From contig JAJRCO010000007.1 of the NCBI GenBank assembly GCA_028678905.1, positions 1 through 7,446 of the forward strand: 7,446 bases of DNA, given 5' to 3'. The notes under the pieces are model-generated. The model was given only the letters and a program-made list of their open reading frames with translations. It did not search any database and was not told the origin of the DNA. The DNA comes from Methanomicrobiales archaeon. Lineage in GTDB: Archaea; Halobacteriota; Methanomicrobia; Methanomicrobiales; JACTUA01. The translations under genes and the position numbers were made by a program. This document shows positions 1 to 5,029 of the stretch, piece after piece. Position 1 is the stretch's first letter. Each line of letters begins with the position of its first letter.

Positions 1-19
1 GTTCGCACCAGTAGAGGAC

Positions 20-26
20 TTTTTTT
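20..26 (+). terminator. poly-T tract, possible archaeal terminator of an upstream gene
   Basis: Seven consecutive T follow a purine-rich stretch near the left edge. Archaeal RNA polymerase commonly stops at oligo-T tracts without needing a hairpin, and no gene on the plus strand crosses this point. It would end a transcript entering from outside the window. That gene cannot be seen, so the call is tentative. Confidence 0.35.
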
Positions 27-75
27 ACCGGGGGGTCACGCATTTACGTATCATTGGGATGATTATCTCTTAATG

Positions 76-103
76 CTCTCCATGTTCCCCACTTCGTGGA
101 GAG
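76..103. repeat. hairpin-forming inverted repeat
   Basis: The arm CTCTCCATG (76-84) pairs with CGTGGAGAG (95-103) over nine positions, one of them a G-T wobble, around a 10-base loop. No T tract follows it, so it is not a classical intrinsic terminator. It could be an RNA structure or a protein-binding site. Nothing else identifies its role. Confidence 0.45.
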
Positions 104-312
104 ATCGGCGGGAAATATCCGCGAAATAAGCCATAGTTTTTGCCGCTCACGGAGAGCACAGGAATCGGCCCGGAGGCGATCCTGGTGGCACGGTTCTACG
201 AAGATTTCTACGGGAGGATTCGGTAGATACACCAGCTATGCAGAACCTAATCATCGGATAGAGATACCCTGGTACGAGCGTCGGTACCGTCTCCTGTCGC
301 TGTCCCAAGGGC

Positions 313-328
313 AGGAAAGAATTATTCA
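313..328 (+). promoter_or_regulatory. possible BRE/TATA promoter of the nifS operon
   Basis: The purine-rich GGAAAGA (314-320) followed by ATTATTCA (321-328) resembles an archaeal BRE plus TATA box. Initiation about 26 bases on, near 350, would give a leader of roughly 14 bases containing GGAAGTG (353-359), which is partly complementary to the 16S rRNA tail and well spaced from the GTG at 365. The TATA match is weak, so other positions are possible. Confidence 0.27.
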
Positions 329-364
329 CAAACCAGCGAAGATATGTAAACGGGAAGTGCTACA

Positions 365-1543
365 GTGGGAGCATCGCGGATTGTCTACATGGATCACGCC
401 GCCACTACCTACACCCGCCAGGACGTCCTGGAGGCGATGATCCCATATTTTCATGATCGGTTCGGAAATCCCTCCTCGATTTACCAGATCGCCCGCGAGT
501 CCCGGGCGGTGGTGGAGACGGCACGAGCCCAGGTCGCCCGGGCCCTGGGGGCAGAGCCTGACGAGATCTACTTCACCTCCGGGGGAAGCGAAGCCGACAA
601 CTGGGCGATCAAAGGGATCGCTTCCGCGAGCCGTAAAAAGGGAAATCATATCATTACCTCCCGTATCGAGCACCACGCGGTCCTCCACCCCTGCGAATTC
701 CTGGAAAAGGCCGGCTACGAAGTAACCTACCTTCCGGTGGACAAGTATGGCCTCATCGATCCGGCCAGTCTGGAGCAGGCTATCACCGCACAAACCATCC
801 TAATCTCCCTGATGTTTGCCAACAACGAGATCGGGACCATCCAGCCCATCGCCGAGCTGGGGGCGATCGCGAAGCAGCATCAGGTTCCGTTCCATACCGA
901 CGCCGTTCAGGTGATCGGAAACGTGCCCGTTGACGTGAAGGCACAGAACATCGATCTGCTCTCCATCTCGGCCCACAAATTTTACGGCCCCAAAGGGGTG
1001 GGCGCCCTGTACATCCGCAAGGGGGTGCGGATCGACAATCTCATCCACGGAGGCGACCAGGAACGAAAGAAGCGGGCCGGTACAGAGAACATCGCCGGCA
1101 TTGTGGGACTGGGCAAAGCGATCGAACTGGCGACCGCCGATATTCCCGGGTACAACACCCGCCTCCGGGCGTTGCGTGACCGCATGTGGAAAGGGATACA
1201 GGAGACCATCCCCTACTGCCGCCTGAACGGCCACCCGGAGAAAAGACTGCACGGCAACCTCAATGTGAGTTTTGAGTTCATCGAGGGGGAATCCATGCTT
1301 CTTCTGCTGGACGACGCCGGGATCTGTGCCTCCACGGGAAGCGCCTGCACCTCGGGATCGCTGGAGCCCTCCCACGTGCTGATGGCCATCGGCCTTCCCC
1401 CCGAGATCGCACACGGATCGCTCCGGCTCACCCTGGGCAGAGTGAATACGGAGGAGGATGTGGACTACGTCCTGGAGGCGCTCCCGGGGATAGTCACCCG
1501 GCTGCGAGAGATGTCGCCCCTCTATCAGAAAGGGAGGGGATGA
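365..1543 (+). CDS. nifS: cysteine desulfurase, NifS/IscS family
   Basis: This PLP enzyme converts cysteine to alanine and passes sulfur on as an enzyme-bound persulfide for Fe-S clusters and thio-cofactors. The 392 residues match the family length. Visible landmarks are DHAATT (10-15), the SGGSEADNW region (72-80) and the EHH histidine (about 104). HTDAVQ (177-182) holds the PLP-binding aspartate D179, and SAHKFYGPKG holds the Schiff-base lysine K205. STGSACTSG near 323-331 carries the catalytic C328. The GTG at 365 is chosen because it leaves eight residues before the MDHAATT motif, as is usual, and has a GGAAGTG ribosome-site-like stretch six bases upstream. The ATG at 389 would start directly on MDHAATT. 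It opens a five-gene operon and overlaps nifU by ATGA, suggesting coupled translation. The family is certain; whether it mainly serves NifU, the MoaD pathway or both is inferred. Confidence 0.97.
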   Translation: MGASRIVYMDHAATTYTRQDVLEAMIPYFHDRFGNPSSIYQIARESRAVVETARAQVARALGAEPDEIYFTSGGSEADNWAIKGIASASRKKGNHIITSRIEHHAVLHPCEFLEKAGYEVTYLPVDKYGLIDPASLEQAITAQTILISLMFANNEIGTIQPIAELGAIAKQHQVPFHTDAVQVIGNVPVDVKAQNIDLLSISAHKFYGPKGVGALYIRKGVRIDNLIHGGDQERKKRAGTENIAGIVGLGKAIELATADIPGYNTRLRALRDRMWKGIQETIPYCRLNGHPEKRLHGNLNVSFEFIEGESMLLLLDDAGICASTGSACTSGSLEPSHVLMAIGLPPEIAHGSLRLTLGRVNTEEDVDYVLEALPGIVTRLREMSPLYQKGRG

Positions 1544-1971
1544 CCGGGGTGTACAGCGAAAAGGTGATGGAGCACTTCCGGAACCCCCGCAACGTGGGGG
1601 TCATTGAGGACGCCGATGGAGTGGGCGAGGTGGGAAACCCGGTCTGCGGGGACATCATGAAGATCTACCTGCGGATCGAGAACAACCGCATCACCGATGT
1701 AAAGTTCCAGACCTTCGGGTGCGGGGCGGCGATCGCCTCCAGCAGCATGGCCACCGAACTGGTGAAGGGAAAAACCCTCGAGGAGGCCTGGGAAATCTCC
1801 AACCGGGCGGTGGCGGAGGCCCTGGAGGGGCTCCCCCCCATCAAGATGCACTGTTCGGTCCTCGCGGAAGAGGCCATCCACAAGGCGATCAATGAGTACC
1901 GGAAGAAGCAGGGGCTGGAACCTTGGGCAGAGGAACACCCGCATTCTCACGACGACCTGGAATGTGCGTAA
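1540..1971 (+). CDS. nifU: Fe-S cluster assembly scaffold, NifU N-terminal/IscU type
   Basis: This protein holds nascent [2Fe-2S]/[4Fe-4S] clusters built from NifS-delivered sulfur and hands them to apoproteins in the cytosol. The 143 residues are a single IscU-like domain, without the ferredoxin-like or C-terminal Nfu domains of full nitrogen-fixation NifU. The three cluster cysteines are C36 in GNPVCGD (with D38), C61 in FGCGAAIASSS and C105 in KMHCSVLAEEAI. The sequence ends in an acidic, histidine-containing tail (EEHPHSHDDLECA) with a fourth cysteine, C142, not part of the core fold. The start is fixed by the ATGA overlap with nifS. Its place directly behind nifS supports a working desulfurase-scaffold pair. 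The family is certain; the symbol iscU would serve equally well. Confidence 0.96.
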   Translation: MTGVYSEKVMEHFRNPRNVGVIEDADGVGEVGNPVCGDIMKIYLRIENNRITDVKFQTFGCGAAIASSSMATELVKGKTLEEAWEISNRAVAEALEGLPPIKMHCSVLAEEAIHKAINEYRKKQGLEPWAEEHPHSHDDLECA

Positions 1972-1993
1972 TGAACAGAAGAGCCGGGGATTC

Positions 1994-2737
1994 ATGCTGA
2001 CCGAACGGGAACAGGAGCGCTATCACAGGCAGATCCTCCTGTTCGGAGAGGAAGGTCAGGACCTGCTGAAGGAGGCCCACCTCTTCATCGCCGGAGCGGG
2101 GGGGCTGGGTTCTCCGGTCTCCCTTTATCTGGCCGCGGCCGGGGTGGGCATGCTCACCATCGTTGATCATGATATGGTGGAGAGGACCAACCTAAACCGC
2201 CAGATTCTTCATCGGGACCGGGATCTGGGAAGACCAAAAGTCGATTCGGCGCAGGATACCCTTCGCGAGATCAATCCGGATATCACCGTGCGGGGGATCA
2301 ATGCCACTATCCAGGCGGATAACGTCGCCGACCTGGTGGGAAAGGCGGATGGCATCGTGGACGCGGTGGATAATTTCACGGTCCGCTATCTGCTCAACGA
2401 AGTAGCGTTTGCGAAAGGGATTCCCCTCTTCCACGGTGCGATCCAGGGATTCTACGGCCAGGCAGCGACCATCGTGCCACCGGACACCGCCTGCCTGCGC
2501 TGCATGTTCCCCCACCCACCTCCTGGAGAGCCGGCCCCGGTGATCGGGGTAACCCCCGGCATTATCGGCACGATTCAGGCGACCGAGGCGATCAAGTACC
2601 TGCTGGGGTGCGGGGAGCTGCTCACCAACCGGCTCTTCATCTGGGACGGTTTCCGCACCCGTGCCGAGGAGATCCGGGTCCAGAAAAATGCCTCCTGTGC
2701 GGTGTGCTGCCGGAGCATGGGGGAAAAAGAGGCATGA
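1994..2737 (+). CDS. moeB: E1-like sulfur-carrier adenylyltransferase, MoeB/ThiF/HesA family
   Basis: The enzyme uses ATP to adenylate the C-terminal glycine of a ubiquitin-like sulfur carrier, here most likely MoaD encoded next door. The 247 residues show the N-terminal helix ERYHRQILLFGEEGQ, the nucleotide-binding GAGGLGS (34-40), NLNRQ with R69, GRPKVD with K82 and DAVDNF with D126. Two CxxC pairs (C167/C170 and C235/C238) should hold a structural zinc. The crossover loop between them reads PPPGEPAPVIGVTPG and lacks the cysteine seen in many MoeB/ThiF proteins. The ATG at 1994 is chosen because it begins just before the conserved helix and clears the nifU stop by 22 bases. An in-frame ATG at 1892 would add 34 residues of non-family sequence inside nifU. 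It ends in an ATGA overlap with moaD. The family is sure; MoeB rather than ThiF is inferred from moaD and moaE, and it may serve several carriers. Confidence 0.94.
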   Translation: MLTEREQERYHRQILLFGEEGQDLLKEAHLFIAGAGGLGSPVSLYLAAAGVGMLTIVDHDMVERTNLNRQILHRDRDLGRPKVDSAQDTLREINPDITVRGINATIQADNVADLVGKADGIVDAVDNFTVRYLLNEVAFAKGIPLFHGAIQGFYGQAATIVPPDTACLRCMFPHPPPGEPAPVIGVTPGIIGTIQATEAIKYLLGCGELLTNRLFIWDGFRTRAEEIRVQKNASCAVCCRSMGEKEA

Positions 2738-3012
2738 GCGTCCGCATCCGCTTCTTCGCCCGGTTCCGGGAACTGGCGGACCCCGAGATCGTCACCGAGG
2801 TGCGGGAGGGGACCTCGATCACTGCCCTGATCTACGCGGTGACTGAGAATAACCAGGCCGCACGGGATGCCATCTTCGACCAGGAGGGAGGGTTCCGCCG
2901 TTATGTGATCCTCATGCAGAACGGGGCCCGAATCGAGACCACCCGAGCGGGAGAGACCATGGTTGCAGACGGCGATGAGATTGCGATATTCCCTCCCGTA
3001 GCAGGAGGCTGA
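2734..3012 (+). CDS. moaD: MoaD/ThiS-like sulfur carrier, small subunit of molybdopterin synthase
   Basis: This ubiquitin-fold protein carries sulfur as a thiocarboxylate on its C-terminal glycine and donates it to precursor Z in the MoaD-MoaE complex. The 92 residues begin with the typical first beta strand (VRIRFFARFREL), continue through VILMQNGARI and the DGDEIAIFPPVAGG ending, and finish in Gly-Gly, the site adenylated by the E1-like enzyme. The start ATG overlaps the stop of the preceding gene (ATGA at 2734-2737) and has a short AGAGG just upstream. A longer in-frame reading starting at 2608 lies inside the E1 gene and is not homologous. Archaeal relatives (SAMPs) can also be attached to proteins. 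Direct neighbourhood to moaE makes the molybdopterin role the best call. Confidence 0.93.
   Translation: MSVRIRFFARFRELADPEIVTEVREGTSITALIYAVTENNQAARDAIFDQEGGFRRYVILMQNGARIETTRAGETMVADGDEIAIFPPVAGG
3003..3008 (+). promoter_or_regulatory. ribosome binding site of moaE inside the moaD 3' end
   Basis: AGGAGG, a strong Shine-Dalgarno match, lies ten bases before the GTG start of moaE. It is built from the codons for the last Ala-Gly-Gly of MoaD (gca gga ggc), so the essential carrier tail and the translation signal for the partner subunit share the same bases. It supports the GTG start. Confidence 0.8.
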
Positions 3013-3018
3013 AAAATC

Positions 3019-3426
3019 GTGATCTCTATCCAGAGAGAGGATGTGGATATCAGCAGGCTCGTCCAGGAGGCAAAACACCCCGGTGCGGGCGCGATCCTGG
3101 TCTTTGATGGGATCGTCCGTAACGACGACATCACCGAGATGGAGCTGGAGGCATATGAAGGGGTGGCCCTGCGGGAGCTCGAACATATCGCAATGGAAGC
3201 GAGTGCCCAGCACGGTCTGCTTTCGGTGGATATCGTCCATCGTATCGGAAGGTTGCGGGTAGGGGAAAATATCCTGGTCATCGTGGTAAGTGCCGCCCAC
3301 CGGAAGGAGGCCTACGATGGTTCGCGGTTCATCCTGGAGGCAATCAAGGAGAAAGTTCCTATCTGGAAAAAGGAGCTCCGCACAGGTGGGGACCGCTGGG
3401 TGGCTGGCGAATCGAAGAATCACTAA
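3019..3426 (+). CDS. moaE: molybdopterin synthase catalytic (large) subunit
   Basis: MoaE takes sulfur from thiocarboxylated MoaD and builds the dithiolene of molybdopterin from cyclic pyranopterin monophosphate. The 135 residues carry the family pattern: FDGIVRNDD with R34, LEAYEGVALRELEHIAMEA, HRIGRLRVGE, then SAAHRKEAYDG with H94/R95. The segment KEKVPIWKKE follows, where K110 and K117 line up with the catalytic lysines K119 and K126 of the E. coli enzyme. The GTG start at 3019 leaves a six-base gap after moaD and has AGGAGG ten bases ahead. It is the last gene of the nifS operon; the next 94 bases are T-rich and contain a palindrome. In a methanogen the product would serve tungsten or molybdenum enzymes such as formylmethanofuran dehydrogenase (known biology, not shown here). 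Confidence 0.96.
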   Translation: MISIQREDVDISRLVQEAKHPGAGAILVFDGIVRNDDITEMELEAYEGVALRELEHIAMEASAQHGLLSVDIVHRIGRLRVGENILVIVVSAAHRKEAYDGSRFILEAIKEKVPIWKKELRTGGDRWVAGESKNH

Positions 3427-3430
3427 CCCC

Positions 3431-3463
3431 TTTTCCGAATGCTATTCTGTCCTCTGTTTCTGT
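3431..3463 (+). terminator. pyrimidine-rich stretch after moaE, possible terminator
   Basis: Downstream of the moaE stop the plus strand is rich in T and C, including TTTT (3431-3434), TATTCTGTCCTCTGTTTCTG and no coding sequence. Archaeal termination often occurs over such T-rich DNA. It would separate the nifS operon from nadA, but no single long T run is present, so read-through into nadA is possible. Confidence 0.3.
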
Positions 3464-3487
3464 GTCAACGGCAACCGGCGTTGACGC
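3462..3487. repeat. palindrome between moaE and nadA, possible operator
   Basis: GTCAACG (3464-3470) and CGTTGAC (3479-3485) are perfect inverted arms around the 8-base centre GCAACCGG. A further G-T wobble and a G-C pair extend the stem to nine positions. It lies 33 bases ahead of the nadA start codon. The arrangement fits either a dimeric repressor site controlling nadA or an RNA hairpin at the end of the moaE transcript. Which regulator might bind is unknown. Confidence 0.5.
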
Positions 3488-3510
3488 TTCCAAAGGCCGT
3501 ATTCACACTC

Positions 3511-3518
3511 TTTTTAAG
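3511..3518 (+). promoter_or_regulatory. TATA-like box immediately ahead of nadA
   Basis: TTTTTAAG ends three bases before the ATG at 3521. Archaeal transcription starts about 26 bases past the box centre, which would put it near 3541, just at an in-frame GTG (3542). If the box is real, the mRNA would be leaderless from that GTG and the ATG at 3521 would not be used. If it is not, the promoter lies further upstream. Confidence 0.3.
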
Positions 3519-3520
3519 CA

Positions 3521-4462
3521 ATGCAGGGCAATCATAAAGTCGTGACCGCACTCCCGCCCGATACCGCAGACCTGCGGGAAAGAATCCTCGATCTCAAAGA
3601 GACGAGGGACGCTATCATCCTCGCCCACAACTACCAGCCGGGAGAGATCCAGGATCTTGCCGATTTCGTAGGAGATTCGCTGGAACTCTCCCGTTCTGCT
3701 GCCAGGGCAGAAGGCCGGGTGATCGTTTTCTGCGGGGTGGATTTCATGGCCGAGACCGCGGCTATCCTCTCTCCCCATAAGACCGTCCTCCTTCCTGCAG
3801 GCGATGCCTGCTGCCCCATGGCCGCGATGATCACCGCAGAGGACGTGCGGATGCTCCGCGGGCGGCACCCTGATGCGGCAGTAGTGGCCTATGTTAACAC
3901 CTCTGCGGTGGTGAAGGCGGAGAGTGACATCTGTTGCACCTCGGCAAATGCGGTACGGGTCGTAAATTCGGTCTCTGAAGACCAGGTCCTGTTTCTGCCT
4001 GATCGCAACTTGGGGCTCTACGTGGCCCGCTTCACCGAAAAAGAAATCCTATCCTGGGACGGGTACTGTTACGTCCACGACCAGTACACGCGGGAGGATG
4101 TTATCGCTGCACAGCAACAGCACCCGGAGGCGGAACTGCTCGTCCATCCAGAGTGCCGCCCGGAGGTGATCGATCTCGCCGACCATGTATACAGCACCTC
4201 CGGGATGATTCGGCAGGCCTGCGGGGGGAAAAACAAAGAGTACATCATCGGGACGGAAGTTGGGCTGCTCTACCGCCTGCGAAAGTTATGCCCGGAAAAA
4301 CAGTGCTATTCCCTTTCTGCCAGGGCGGTCTGTGCGAATATGAAAAAGACCACCCTGGATATGCTGTACCGGTCCCTGCAGAGCCTCTCACCACGGGTAA
4401 CAGTCGGGGAACCTACCGCCTCCCGGGCCCGTGCCGCCATCGAGCGGATGCTGGCGATATAA
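3521..4462 (+). CDS. nadA: quinolinate synthase A
   Basis: NadA condenses iminoaspartate with dihydroxyacetone phosphate to quinolinate, the first ring compound of NAD synthesis, using a [4Fe-4S] cluster. The 313 residues show AIILAHNYQPGEIQDLADFVGDS near the N-terminus, and YVNTSA, CTSANA, HPEC (209-212), STSGM and GTEVGLLYRL further on. The three cluster cysteines are C98 (CPMA), C183 (GYCYVH) and C271 (CANMKKTTLDML), spaced about 86 apart as in characterised NadA. No strong ribosome site precedes the ATG at 3521; an in-frame GTG at 3542 is an alternative start (306 residues). No nadB, aspartate dehydrogenase or nadC lies in the window, so iminoaspartate must come from an enzyme coded elsewhere. 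The nearby nifS/nifU are natural suppliers of its cluster. Confidence 0.97.
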   Translation: MQGNHKVVTALPPDTADLRERILDLKETRDAIILAHNYQPGEIQDLADFVGDSLELSRSAARAEGRVIVFCGVDFMAETAAILSPHKTVLLPAGDACCPMAAMITAEDVRMLRGRHPDAAVVAYVNTSAVVKAESDICCTSANAVRVVNSVSEDQVLFLPDRNLGLYVARFTEKEILSWDGYCYVHDQYTREDVIAAQQQHPEAELLVHPECRPEVIDLADHVYSTSGMIRQACGGKNKEYIIGTEVGLLYRLRKLCPEKQCYSLSARAVCANMKKTTLDMLYRSLQSLSPRVTVGEPTASRARAAIERMLAI

Positions 4463-4498
4463 TCGATATTGGAGCGATGACTCCGGTTAATCGTTCTT

Positions 4499-4504
4499 AA
4501 AAAA
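4499..4504 (-). terminator. T6 tract downstream of the 84-residue gene
   Basis: Six A on the plus strand read as TTTTTT on the minus strand, 36 bases past the stop of the minus-strand gene at 4540. This matches an archaeal oligo-T terminator and would also prevent transcripts from running antisense into nadA. Confidence 0.45.
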
Positions 4505-4539
4505 GTGTTGTAGGAGGCAGGCGTGCACGGATTGTTGCG

Positions 4540-4794
4540 CTACGCCGACGGGGCAGCCTGGTTACGGTTCTGTACAAGCCTGGTCGCTTTCACCACATCC
4601 ATGGTCTCTTCCCATAACTCTTTAGGTCTCCCCTGGTCGTCGCGGAATCCCACCCTTACCTGGTTTCCGTAGACCTCCAGGATCTGACAGGGGACCTGTT
4701 TCCGCCGGTAGGAGAAGTAGTACGGGGGCGGTCCCATTTCAAGAAGCTGTGCGAGATATCTTTTTCCTGCTGCTCTGGTCGAATTCGGGAACAT
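4540..4794 (-). CDS. small basic protein of unknown function (84 aa)
   Basis: I do not recognise this protein. It has 84 residues with a basic N-terminal half (STRAAGKRYLAQLLEMG), an aromatic patch PPPYYFSYRRKQVPC, and a segment that looks like alternating beta strands (QILEVYGNQVRVGFRDD...KELWEETMDVV). It ends in a polar tail. The strand-rich centre could be a small SH3- or Tudor-like barrel, which would suit nucleic-acid or protein binding, but this is only an impression. It has one cysteine and no membrane segment or signal peptide. The ATG at 4794 is well supported: a strong TATA box (TTTATATA, 4824-4817) lies at the distance expected for a leaderless transcript beginning at this codon, and no Shine-Dalgarno site is present. 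It is convergent with nadA and followed by a T6 tract. Codon use is like its neighbours. That it is a real gene is fairly sure. Confidence 0.75.
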   Translation of the reverse strand: MFPNSTRAAGKRYLAQLLEMGPPPYYFSYRRKQVPCQILEVYGNQVRVGFRDDQGRPKELWEETMDVVKATRLVQNRNQAAPSA

Positions 4795-4816
4795 AGTCGA
4801 AAATATCGATCGATGA

Positions 4817-4824
4817 TATATAAA
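4817..4824 (-). promoter_or_regulatory. TATA box of the 84-residue gene (leaderless)
   Basis: On the minus strand TTTATATA sits with its centre about 26 bases before the ATG at 4794, so transcription should begin at or next to the start codon. The lack of a ribosome site between box and ATG fits a leaderless mRNA, common in euryarchaea. Confidence 0.6.
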
Positions 4825-4846
4825 ACTATCTTAAAATCGGATAAAA

Positions 4847-4922
4847 ACGAAAGCCTTAAATACCGATTTTCGGTTTATAAAGGCTTTGATCGGAAAAAGA
4901 AGACGAAAGCTGTCAAATAACG
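4847..4922. repeat. mirrored BRE/TATA-like repeats in the spacer
   Basis: AAAGCCTT (4850-4857) and AAGGCTTT (4880-4887) form an inverted repeat. Its inner part also pairs (AAA with TTT, CCGA with TCGG) around a TTT loop, with small bulges. On the plus strand the left arm reads ACGAAAGCCTTAAATACCG, like a BRE plus TATA box. A similar block, ACGAAAGC-TGTC-AAATAACG, recurs 56 bases later (4903-4922). On the minus strand the right arm reads CAAAGCCTTTATAAACCG, another promoter-like block. The elements therefore point in both directions. They may be promoters, an operator or both. Confidence 0.45.
4848..4862 (+). promoter_or_regulatory. possible plus-strand promoter in the spacer
   Basis: CGAAA (4848-4852) followed by TTAAATA (4856-4862) fits the archaeal BRE-TATA pattern. 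Initiation would fall near 4885. No plus-strand gene follows before 5965, but TTTTTT at 4936-4941 could end a transcript of about 57 bases. Whether anything is transcribed is unknown. Confidence 0.3.
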
Positions 4923-5029
4923 TTTAAAGATTCCCTTTTTTCTAATTCTGGGTCCATTCTTTTCAGCAATTTACTTTTAAGCCTCAGGATGGGGAGGAAC
5001 GAATCGAGGGCAACGAATTATCTACCTGA

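Larger units (their letters stand above)
27..364. other. 338-base region without a convincing gene, upstream of nifS
   Basis: All frames here are either short or have an arginine/serine-rich composition unlike real proteins. Three things stand out. A hairpin has arms at 76-84 and 95-103. A frame from 137 to the TAG at 224-226 reads like the end of a real protein (ARFYEDFYGRIR). A 6-base inverted repeat CTGGTG (182-187) / CACCAG (230-235) encloses it. The last 50 bases probably hold the nifS promoter and leader. I cannot tell whether the stretch is a decayed gene, a structured leader RNA or plain spacer. Confidence 0.5.

Noticed and set aside
96..440. 114-codon open frame on the plus strand before nifS
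   Set aside because: It runs into nifS in another frame, and its composition (many Arg, Ser, Trp, no regular hydrophobic pattern) is unlike a real protein.
1892..1993. 34-residue N-terminal extension of the E1-like protein from an ATG at 1892
   Set aside because: It lies inside nifU and adds low-complexity basic sequence; the family begins at the helix just after the ATG at 1994.
2575..3423. 282-codon open frame on the minus strand
   Set aside because: It is antisense to moaD and moaE, whose products are certain; long antisense frames are common in GC-rich coding DNA.
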